DNA from: Calycina herbarum
Lineage: Eukaryota > Ascomycota > Leotiomycetes > Helotiales > Pezizellaceae
Assembly: GCA_001414485.1 (NCBI GenBank)
Contig: LLEY01000005.1
Location: 737,282-801,281, forward strand
Length of the DNA: 64,000 bases
Direction: 5' to 3'
Part shown: positions 47,301 to 57,444 of the stretch, piece by piece
Numbering within the stretch: position 1 is the stretch's first letter
Layout: every line of letters starts with the position of its first letter
The notes under the pieces: generated by a model
Told to the model about the DNA's origin: nothing
What the model saw: only the letters and a program-made list of their open reading frames with translations
The model's database searches: none
Program-made: the position numbers and the translations under genes

Positions 47301-49625
47301 TAAGGTATTGTTTTATAGCCTAGAGCTCGTCCGTTAACTAGTGGCGGAGAGGGCTATAAGATAAGTCGTCTGCGTTCCCGTCTATAAGTTCGATCTTATA
47401 GTTATATAGGCGACGAGGGAGAAGAGTATTAGACACAGCTTTAGAGAAAACGTCTACGAGATCCTAGTAGGCTCTAGGAAGGCTTTCTTAGACCCGTAAG
47501 TTGTCTTTTTAATCCGTAAGCTTTTTTTCTATTAAGTAATCGATCTTATAAAGAGAGGTACTAAAGGCCGTAGCTTTAGTATCTTATAGGTTACGGTAAT
47601 ATATAGCAGCACTGATAATAGCGATGTCTACCGGTAGTAGGTTAAGACGTACACGTTTTAGGCGCGTTATAGAGGCTTTATAGATATCTAAACCTATAAG
47701 AGCGCGGTTTATATTTCGTAAGTTGTTTTAGCGGTCCTAGTACTCGCTATAACGTACAGCTAGGGGTGTAGTAGGCGGGCGCGCCAGGATCCGAGGGACT
47801 AGCAGCTCGTCGACAAGGCTTATAGACAGTTACAGGTCTTCCTAGTATTTGCGTATAACCTGTTCTTCTAGGGCCTGATCGCGGCGATCCGCGTCAGCTT
47901 AGTAATCTAGGTTTAAGAGCCGAGTCTATAGGATCCTAGGATCTAGGAGGCGTAGCTAGACAAGGTTAGGAGAAGGAGAGAGATCCGTAAGCTATATAAG
48001 TCAGCGCTGGCGAGGGTTAAGTTATACGTTAAGCTAGTTAAACTATATACGCTTAAGAATAAGGTTCTAATAGCTAGTATTAAGAAGGACTATAGAGACG
48101 TTGTACTATTTACAGCCGTCTATGTGTAAGTAAAGAACAATATAGCGGTCCGCGGACTGTCGACTCTGTCTATCAAAGCCGTAAACTGTAATAGGAGTAG
48201 GAAGAGTATAAATAGTTAAAGAGAAGAAGCGAGCCAGCCTCTAAGCGAACTTTATACTAATAAGTACGAAGCCGTTTACTCTAGTATTAGCTAGAGTAGA
48301 GGTTTTGAATCTATATCTATTAAAAACCAAGTTATAAGAGACTATAAACTGTTTTCCTCTAAGTAGCTAACTTAGATCGATAGCTAACTAGCTAGGACCT
48401 CGGTAAAGCAAGCCTAGAGGGGAGACTTTCTCTAGACTTAGTCGTTTTCCGACTATCCTAAGTCAGACGTAGGCTCCGTAAGCTTATTAACGTCTATAAT
48501 AGGCTTAGAGTTCTTAGGGCATTCGCGGGCATAGTACCTAGTCCTCTTACACTTGAAGCAGGCGTCGTCCGGTTCCTTACAAGCAGGCGTTGGTTTACGT
48601 AATAGTCTGTAAAGGCGGGGGGCCGGGGCAGGGGAGGTTATACGGAACGCAGTTTAAGTAGTAGTAAAAGTTCTAGCTAGGCGGGAGGTAGTAGTAGCAG
48701 TTGCGGGCTGGGGGATAAGACGAGCGGTCCGTAAGTTGCTTCTATAGAGCTGAAGTCTTTGTAAGTTCTTATTAACAAGTCGACACTTGTTTACTAGGGC
48801 TGTACTTGTAAGTAGGACGTCTAAGAATAGTAAGACAGACTGTTATAGAGGTAGCGTAAGCTTGTTATATAAGTCGGGCTGTAAGTCGTCTGTCGGGATC
48901 CGTCTAGTGCCTATAAGGTATAAGAAGCGAGTATAGAAGGTTGCGAAAGTCTCGTTATCTCTTATAACGAGCCAGCGGAATTCGATATAGGCGTCCTACG
49001 CTTTAAACAGGTTCTCTAGGATATCTATAAGATATACGATCATTTCTTTTATAGACTAAAACGGCTTAGGTCCCTTCTAGTAACGGGGCGCGAGATGCTT
49101 CTAAGTAATATCAGCTATATAGTTAAAAACGTAAGCTATCTTTGCTTCCTCTAGCTTAAATATAGAGGCGTTGATAAGGAACTTATCCTTAATCTAGATC
49201 TTCTAGTTATCGAAGGTTAGAGACGAGCCATCTATTAGGGGCTTAGTATCCTTAAGCTTAACTATAAACGACCTATATTGTCTAGTTTCGGACAGGGTAT
49301 TCCCTCGCGGAGGGGTACAGACGTCGTCCAGTTGTTCTCGCAGTAGGCGGACCTGTTTTAGGGCTATAGCGAGCTGTTAAGCGTCCGTAGGCTGGTCAGC
49401 AGACATCGTTATAGACGACTCAGTTATAAGGACAGAGGGTATAGGTAGAAGAGCCCTAGGCTCTTATACGCGGTAGTAGGCGCGGGTATATAGGGCTGTA
49501 TAAGGCGCCGGTGGTATCTACGGACGGTCTATACAGACCGTAGGTGTTATATTAGAATCGCAACAGATATTCTAATCCTTCCTAGGAGCAGTAGTAAATA
49601 GAGAGAAGAAGGGAGCTTTAGATAA

Positions 49626-49954
49626 TATAACAAACCCAATCTACTAGCTCTCTAGTAGTTATCCTTACCTATAGTATATACAGGTGTAGCGGATAATCAG
49701 AGAAGTAAGAGGTGGTTTAATTAAAGATCTAAAGCTACAGAAGAGAAGAGAAGGAAAGAGGAGACTTCTAAAGGTCCTATAATATAGAGATAGCTAAGGA
49801 ATCGATAAGTTATAGAAATGTCGATCCGTTTATAGAAATAGTTCCTAGCCTAGGTAGGAATAGTTCTAGGCCAGGCCAGGAATAGCAGGCTTTGCAGACG
49901 CCGGCGAGCAGCTATACGCGAGTCACGTGCTCGGCGGTGGCCAGGTCCGTAACA
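49626..49954 (-). repeat. 5' LTR of gypsy element 3
   Basis: 329 bp, ends in CCGTAACA. The differences from the other copies that I noticed are transitions. Confidence 0.9.
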
Positions 49955-50905
49955 TATATCTTATATAATTAATATAGAGAGTGTTAAGCGTTCTATATTA
50001 TTTAAGTCTATCTTTTAAGAGAGGTGTTAACGATATAATAGAAGTAAGAGAGACTGCTAATCTCTTAACGATATTTCTTAGAGTATACTTAAGCGTAGAG
50101 ATACGCTAGTCTAAGAAGGGGATAGTATTACAAATTATAGATACGTAGTAAGTAGTCTAGATAGCGCTCTAATAGAATAAGATATATTATTTAGAAAAGA
50201 AAGGTAATATAAGAGAAAATCAGTAGTATAGAAGGTATTTAAGAGTTTTAGAATCTCACTGTTATAGTAATGTTAGAAGTCACGTGTGGTTATATAACGT
50301 GATCGCTTATATCGCTCTGATCGCTATAATCGCGAGCGATAAAAGCGATATACTTAGAGAACGAAGGTTCTATATAAGACTAGTATATCTGCTATTAGAT
50401 AGAAGCTTCGTACTTAACTTTAGTTATTAATCTTATTATCTTGTTTAATATCTTTGATATAAGTAACGAGTTCACTTCTAAGTGTTACGGACCTGGCCAC
50501 CGCCGAGCACGTGACTCGCGTACGGCTGCTCGCCGGCGTCTGCAAAGCCTACTATTCCTGGCCTAGCCTAGAACTATTCCTACCTAGGCTAGGAACCATT
50601 TCTACAAACAGATCGACATTCCTATAACTTATCGATTCCTTAGCTATCTCTATATTATAGGACCTCTAGAAGTCTCCTCTTTCCTTCTCTTCTCTTCTGT
50701 AGCTTTAGATCTTCAATTAAACCACCTCTTACTTCTCTGATTATCCGCTACACCTGTATATGCTATAGGTAAGGATAACTACCAGAGGGCTAGCAGATTG
50801 GGTTTGTCACACTAAGTAAACAACCTAGTATATCTATACTTCTTACTTATATACTAATCTTCGAGACTTAGTTATCTTTGTTTAGTTCGTTTGAGTTTCG
50901 TTATA
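49955..50905 (+). mobile_element. element 2, 3' end with 3' LTR
   Basis: Continuation of element 2 after element 3. A short internal tail ends in a purine tract (AAGAAGGGGATAG), followed by the 3' LTR from 50126 (TATTAC, a RIP form of TGTTAC) to 50905 (CGTTATA). The LTR is about 446 bp once the nested solo LTR (50483-50811) and its duplicated 5 bp are excluded. Confidence 0.75.
50483..50811 (+). repeat. solo LTR of the element-3 family, with CTAAG duplication
   Basis: 329 bp, inverted relative to element 3, inserted in the element-2 LTR. It starts TGTTACGG and ends TTTGTCACA, with CTAAG on both sides (50478-50482 and 50812-50816). It keeps original C and G at sites changed in the element-3 LTRs, so it is the least mutated copy. 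Confidence 0.92.
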
Positions 50906-53300
50906 ACTACGTTATTAAATAATAATTATTAAGATTATAATAAGAAAAGTTAGCTAGTAATTATATAGTATACTTCTAATAATTCGCTAGTAGAGTAGAA
51001 TAGAAAGATTTAACTCTTAAAGCCTACTTCTACTAAGGACTTAAGAGCTATATAAAGAATAAGATATCTTAGAGAGAATAACTAGAAGACCTTAGTAAAA
51101 TAATTAACCTTACTATTAAAATCGATAATTAAGTCTATAAACAAAGCTTTAAAAGAAAGAGCTAATATAGTTATTATTCTACTAAACGTAGAAAGTTAGA
51201 ATATAGCTAATAGCTATAACTAATAGAACTAGATATAACTAAAAAGAAACTTTTTAAGAAAGAAGACCTTTCTTAAGAAGAATATATTACTGTCGGTATA
51301 ATAATAAGCGAGTAGCGCTTCACGTGACCTTCTCGCTTAAGGTCTATTTAAGTAGACAGAGCAGCTAACTTTGCTCTATATATACGAACGATAATATACT
51401 CTTTTTATATTATACTATTAGCTACTAAGTTATACTAATAATTACTTATATAGCCTTTCTAGTTATAAAGCTAATAAGTATAGTAAGAATATAATAAAGA
51501 AACTATAGAAAGGAAAAAAGTATCTTAGTACTACTTATTAATAGATAGTAGTAGTACTTAAAAGATAAGAGTTTATAGAAGAAGAACTTAAAGTATAAAA
51601 GTATAGAACCTAAGTTAAGAATAAGAAAGTAGCTAGTATATTATAGAATACTAATAACGATAGTAACCTACTTCTTAAAGAATACTATAATATATAATCT
51701 AAGAAGAAATATATACTACCTCTTTAAATAGAATATAAGTTACTACTCTTTACTAGTTTATCTAAATTATTAAACTTATTATCTAGCTTAGAGAAAGAAG
51801 TCTATAATATAAGACCTAAGGTAGAAGAAACCTAGGCTTTTATAAGAATATTTAAGTAAAGAAATCGCTAGATATATATAAATAGTTAGAAACTAGACTT
51901 CTAGAGTCTTTATACTATAAGAGGTATTAAACTAACTCTTTTAATAATATATATAATTATAAGAGATAATCTAGAAATAATAACTCTAGTTAGTCTAATT
52001 ACTAGGTAAGAAACTATTAAAGAGAAGGAACTAGAGTATAGCTAATAATAAATCGAGAAACCTAGCTATCTTAAAATCAGAGATATATAGAAAGTCTATA
52101 ATACTTTAAAATATTATTTCTTAAAATACTACTAGAGAATATTATATTAAGAAATATATATAATATATTATAATTATAATATTTAAGAATAATAGAATAG
52201 TATTTAAAAAGTACTATTTATAAGAATTATTTATTATTCTTTTCTAAGAATAATAAGATTATAATATAATAGATTAAGTAGAAGTAAAACTAGAAGAATT
52301 CTACTATCTAGCTATTAAGAAACTATAGTTTATAAAGTTAATATAGGAAATAACTATAAAGTAGACATAGTTTAAACTACGTACTACTATAGACTAGTTA
52401 ATATAGAAACGATTTAAAAGAAGTCTACTAGTATCTAATAGAATTATAAAATATTAATAAGTATATAAAGTAGTTATATAAGATAAAGAAAAAGTAATAT
52501 TCTTCTCTTAGTTCTATATCTAATTAGTTAAGAAAAAGAACTTAAAAAATTAATTATTTAAAGTTTATTATATTAAACTAGAAATATATACTACTTTAAG
52601 AGAAAGACAGTTAATTATAACTATAAGAATATAAGAAAAAGAATTATAAGTTATAATAGACTTAAGAGTAATAAGTAACTTTCTTTCTCTAGTAGCTCTA
52701 AAGAAGCTAAACGTTCTAATTAATAGAATAAGACTATATCGCTTAGAGATAATAGATAGAATAGATATTACTTACTAAGATAGAGTAATTAACTAGTAAA
52801 CTATCTTAATAAAAACTAATATTAAAGAATATATCTTAGATATATAATTTAATATTATTAAAATAAAGAGTAAGAAAGTAATACTTAGTATATTATAGAT
52901 TTAAGAATATAATCTAGATATTAACTAGAAGGCTAGAATAGTAACCTTTAGCTAATATAATTATATAGGTTTATAATTTTAACTATAAGACTAGAACAAG
53001 CTTAGTATTACCTCGTCTAATATACTTAAATACCTAGCTTAGAGTCTTTTATAAGATAGTAAGAAAGCTAAACTAAAGATACTTATATAGTATAAAGAAT
53101 TTAAAGAATTATTTAAAAACTTAGAAGATATATATACTCTTCTTAAATATTAACTATAAGATTATAAGATTAAGTTAAAAGAGAGTTATAATCTTAAGAA
53201 GTAAAAGCTTTAACTTTATAACTAGAGAAACTTATAACTTCTTAAAAAGTATATATAAGAAGGAATTTAAAAAGAATATATCTAAAAATTAGATTTACTA
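50906..53300 (+). mobile_element. truncated second copy of the element-2 gag-pol
   Basis: RIP-degraded sequence parallel to 37.9-40.55 kb of element 2 (gag end through protease to the start of reverse transcriptase). It includes shared words such as ACTCTAGTTAGTCTAATTAC and GTAATACTTAGTATA. It is interrupted by a 150-bp solo LTR and cut off at 53300 by another insertion. Confidence 0.7.
51291..51440. repeat. short solo LTR (150 bp) with ATTAC duplication
   Basis: Starts TGTCGGTATAATAATAAGCG and ends in CTAATA (RIP form of CTAACA). ATTAC flanks both sides (51286-51290 and 51441-51445). It interrupts gag sequence that is continuous in element 2. The TGTCGG start and small size fit a copia-type LTR. 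Confidence 0.65.
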
Positions 53301-53476
53301 TAACAGTCCTAGTTACATACGACTGGATCACGTGTCGAGGTTCTACCGAAGTCTCGCTTAGTATATATAAATAGAGATAGAGTATACTAACTCTCTTCTC
53401 TCTTTAGTTTAGTTTTCTTCGAATATAGATACTATTCTATAAGTATCTCTTTTAGTATATTTATAGAGAGCTGTTA
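53301..53476. repeat. short solo LTR or MITE (176 bp) with TACTA duplication
   Basis: Ends are TAACAG and CTGTTA (RIP forms of a TGACAG...CTGTCA LTR), flanked by TACTA at 53296-53300 and 53477-53481. It contains CACGTG. It carries no coding sequence. Confidence 0.6.
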
Positions 53477-53543
53477 TACTAAAACTAAACTTATACTCTT
53501 ACCTAGGAAGGTATACGAATATTCTAAAACTAACGAATAAAAA

Positions 53544-54552
53544 TATAACGTATTTCCCAGTCGAGTAGATTACCTAGTTAAGTAGATTACGAGAATACTA
53601 AAACGCGATAACTCTAAATATATTATAATAATACTATTAAAAAAAACCCTAGCTACTTATATTAATCGATTCTTAAGATATCTTATATATACGAGTATTA
53701 TATCTAACCTAACTATATAAACTACAACGTCGCCGCTTACCTTCGAAGCACTAGTGCTATATATTATTACTACTCTCTTTCTACTAAGTTTAAGTACTTT
53801 AAATAATTTCCTCGTCTTTCTTAACTATAAGACTTCTACCTTAGTAAATACGCCTCTTTCGCTTTCTCTCTCTTCTCTTTTTAAGCTAATTTATCTTTTA
53901 TAACGCCTTGATTTCAGCTCTTATAAGAGTAGCTTCGTATATTATAATTTAAGCTCTCTTAGTAAGCCGATCGAATACCTCGTTAATTAATATAGAAGAG
54001 CTCGTTTATAGAGAGTAGAGTTAGTATCTTTAGCCTTAGATTAAGATAAGAAAGGACGTTCTTAAGGTCTTCGTACTAAGCTCTTTTATAATCGTACTTC
54101 CGGCTAAATTTTGTCTTAATCTCTATATAGCGTTTAACAAAGATAGAAGTCTAATTCTTACCTACTAGAGACGCGTCGCGTTTAGAGAGAAGGTCTGCTA
54201 TTTCTTCAACAGCTGCTAGCTAGAGTAGGAATCCGCGCGAATCTAGGTCGAGAATATATCGTATAATAGCTAGCTCTTCTTAGAAGGTAAGTCTTTAAGT
54301 ATTAGAGAGAGTGTCGCGTCGTAAAAGTAGTCTATATAATCGGTTATAGAAGAATATATAGAGCACGTCGTACGCTTTAATACAAGCTTATATACTTCTA
54401 AATTAACCTGATTTAAAGACTTAAATAGCTAAAAGAATACGACTCTCTTAATTAGAGAGCTAGGCTTAATATAGTAGTAGTATTTTTAATTTTTAAGTAG
54501 AGTATCGCGTTTTAGTATTCTCGTAATCTACTCGACCGGGAAATACGTTATA
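53544..54552 (-). mobile_element. pogo-like DNA transposon, internally deleted (1.0 kb)
   Basis: Terminal inverted repeats of about 54 bp start TATAACGTATTTCCC at each end. The left one carries an extra 17-bp tandem duplication of the GTAGATTAC word. The minus strand at about 54060-54225 encodes a CENP-B-type helix-turn-helix relic (EEIADLLSKRDASLVGKN, then SIFVKRYIEIKTKFSRKYDY), the DNA-binding half of fungal pogo transposases. There is no room for the DDE catalytic domain, so this is a non-autonomous deletion derivative. Confidence 0.75.
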
Positions 54553-54569
54553 TATTTATCTTATAGTAA

Positions 54570-55340
54570 ATCCCTTTATACGCGGTAATAAGTTACGACG
54601 CTCCTCTCTTAGCTAGCTTAATAAGTAATTAGACGAAGAGTCTCTACCTTTACCTTTACCTTTACTACCTACTATTAACACTAGCTCTTCTATAGTAGTA
54701 AAGTCTAAGTTACCTCCTTCTCTTATAGTTGATAATATCTTATAATAAATCCTTTAAACTATAACTACTCTTATAAATAAGGTCTACTACTTTAAAGTTA
54801 ATACTAGATCTACCTCTTAAGTAGTAGAAATATACGTACGCTGTAAATACATCTCTATAGAGCTTAAAGCTAAAAAGGTTACTTAGTCTTCTAAGAAGAC
54901 TAGTAAAGTAGAGAATCTACGTATGTTTATAATAGAAGACGACTAGATTACGTACGATATTTAAGAGACTGAAATTATAATAAAGCTATATATTAATACT
55001 AACTACTTCGAGTCTAAGAAGGCAAAGATAAACCTAGTATATCACGCTACTACTAGCTAAGCACGTGATTATATTTACCTAAAATATAAGTTTAATACTA
55101 ATAACTAATTCACTACTTATAACGAGATACTAGCTTACCTTTGTAATATTATAGTTAGTCTATACGTTTATAATAAAGCTTATAAGAAGTACTAAGAGCT
55201 ACGAATAGCTCGAGAGACGTTCTACGAGTTTCAAGCGAAGTTCTAGAAGTTAGTAGACGAGTCTAGAGCTCTAAAGTAAGACTAAATTAACAACCTTTTT
55301 AATAAGCTAACTATTAACCTCTAATAAGCTCTTACTATTA
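54570..55340 (+). mobile_element. gag fragment of another gypsy-type element
   Basis: The plus strand at about 55170-55330 reads ELRIARETFYEFQAKF, then KLVDESRALK and NNLFNKLTINL, a retrotransposon gag core. Upstream is a short CTTTAC repeat (54655-54668). It is cut by the inverted LTR at 55341. Confidence 0.55.
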
Positions 55341-56795
55341 TATAATAAAACTTAAATAAACTAAATAAAGGTAACTAAGTCTCGAAGGTTAGTATATAGA
55401 TAAGAATTATAGACGCGATAGATTATTTACTTAAAAGTGAACTCGTTACTTATATTAAAGATATTAAACTAGATAATAAGATTAATAACTAAAGTTAAGT
55501 ATAAAGCTTCTATCTAGGTAGTAGATATACTAGTATATATATAGAACCCTCTGTTCTACTTAGATCCTTATATAAGTATAGATCTCTAGATCTCTCTAGA
55601 TTCTTTATAGAATCTAATAGAATCTATTATATAACTTCTAATAGTTATTTAATAATAAGATCCTAGAATATCTAAATATCTTTTATAGTTACTAATTCTC
55701 TCTAGTATTATCTTCTATTTCCTAGATATTATACTTTATTCTATTAGAGCGCTGTCTAGACTACTTACTACGTATAACGTAATTTATAATACTATTCTCT
55801 TCTTAGCCTAGTATATTCTTACGCTTAAGTATAAGCTAATAAACTTAGTTAGAGTACTAGTAGTATTCTTTCCTTTTATTATATCCTATCTTATATAAAA
55901 GAAGAAAGAAGAATAAATACTTCTTATAAAAAGTATTAAAATAGTTTATAATAAAATATTACTATACTCTTACTATACTTCTTAAAAGCGTAGATGTTTT
56001 ATTAATTCCTCTTAATCTTCTTAATATTCTAAATATGTTTAGTTAAAGTTAAAATATAATAGAACTAATAATACTTAGAAGAAGAACGTTCTCTATACTA
56101 GTAACTAGATCTCTATTAAAAGATAAGAGAAGAAGCTAGAGAGAGAGAAGAAGGAAGCGATAGTAAGGATTCTACGATTACGAAAGTAGAAGGCTTTTTT
56201 AAAAGAAAAGTAGTATAAAATATCTTATTAAGAGCTTCGTTTTCTTAATAAACTCGACGCTACTAAGAAGGTAGAAAAGAAAGAAAAGGAGAAGAAAGAA
56301 AGAGAGAAAAGAGAATAGTAAGAGATAGAGGTTACCTATCTAGTAGCTCTGTCTATTTCTACTAGTTTCTAATCTAAGATAAGCCTCGACCTAGCCTTTC
56401 TTAAGACCTTTTCTTTAGACTATAAAATATAAGTAAACCTAGGTTTTATTAGTAGAATTTCTAAAGTTCTACTAGGTAATAGTTAAGATTACTTCTTAGT
56501 TTCTAAGTATTTTCTAAGTATAAGTAATCTAACTATTTAATTAAGTACTTAACTTATCTTCTAATAAGTTTATAGTTAAGAATCCTCTTAACTTCGTACT
56601 TAGCGTTTAGGTTTACTAGTTGAATTTCTATAAGTAGAGCTAGTAGTACTCCTAGTAGTACTAGTTTAAGTAAGGATATATAAAATACTAGATAGATATT
56701 TATAGTTTTTAGTAGTACTAATTTATAATTTAAAAGTCTTTTAATATATTTAATTTTAAATAGTCTAAGTTTCTTATAATCTAATTTATTACTTA
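55341..56795 (-). mobile_element. inverted 3' fragment of element 2 (LTR, antisense ORF, chromodomain)
   Basis: Minus-strand copy of the element-2 3' end. The LTR is at 55341-55791, the charged coiled-coil segment at about 56000-56420 (coding plus, i.e. antisense to the element), and the chromodomain plus integrase tail at about 56430-56795. It is cut at 56795 by the terminal repeat of a DNA transposon. Confidence 0.75.
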
Positions 56796-57440
56796 ACGTG
56801 TTTTATAAGCGAGCTAGCTATATAAGCGAGCTAGCTACTTTTCTAAATAACTTATTTTTAAATATAAATTACTTAATACTAGAATAAGCTATTATATTAT
56901 ATAAGATACTATAAGATTATTTAGAGTCGTTACTATCTTTAGTATCTACTAACGTGTTTTATAAGCGAGTCGCCTATATAAGCAGGTCGCCTACTTTCCT
57001 CGTCGTATATTATATACTATCTTTAAATTATAATAGCTTAATACTATAACGTTTAATTACTTTCTTAAGAAGCTAATATTATTTTAGTAACCTAAGAACT
57101 TGAAAACAATATATTATTAACTAAACAAAGTACTATAAAGATTTACTATATTCTTTAAAAGACTCTCTTCGATCGACGTGCTAGAAAGCTCTTATAACAC
57201 GATTACTAGCCTAATTCGAAAAAGCTTATAAAGCTAGAGAAGGAGGTAATAGTTAGATATATATTAGAGTTAGATTCGCAAGAGTTTTTGCTTATAAGAG
57301 ATATAGTATAAGATATAGCTAATAATCTACTAAGAGAGTGTAATAGAAAGCCTATAAATAGGAACTAGCTAGATAACTTTATAAAACATATATCTAAGCT
57401 TAAAACTCGATAGAGTCGTTTATATAAGCCTCAGATAACT
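56795..57440 (+). mobile_element. pogo-like DNA transposon, 5' part, with duplicated terminal repeat
   Basis: The terminal unit AACGTGTTTTATAAGCGAG occurs at 56795 and, less RIP-mutated, at 56951. The plus strand at about 57190-57440 encodes a CENP-B-type domain relic (LELDSQEFLLI, DIANNLLREC, FIKHISKLKTR). The element stops abruptly at about 57440 where normal-composition sequence begins; the catalytic half is missing. Confidence 0.65.
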
Positions 57441-57444
57441 TCTG

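Larger units (their letters stand above)
44036..49954 (-). mobile_element. Ty3/gypsy LTR retrotransposon (element 3), complete
   Basis: 5919-bp element coding on the minus strand, with two 329-bp LTRs (44036-44364 and 49626-49954) and a perfect 5-bp target duplication TATAT (44031-44035 and 49955-49959). A G-rich polypurine tract (AAAGGGGGGGG on the minus strand) abuts the 3' LTR at about 44368-44380. RIP is lighter than in elements 1 and 2: reverse transcriptase reads YLNDILIYSENE (about 46880-46925) with only the first catalytic Asp changed, and the gag knuckle reads CFKCKRTRYYARECP (about 48525-48575) with only the His changed to Tyr. It is nested inside element 2, so it is the younger insertion. 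Confidence 0.92.
30600..57440. other. AT-rich, RIP-mutated nested transposon block
   Basis: Base composition changes sharply at both ends. Inside, TA is extremely common while CA and TG are scarce and CG survives, which is the expected product of CpA-to-TpA repeat-induced point mutation on both strands. Because TG is lost, ATG almost disappears and only one short open frame remains in about 27 kb. All recognised content is LTR retrotransposons and pogo-like DNA transposons, annotated separately. No host gene was seen. Confidence 0.9.
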
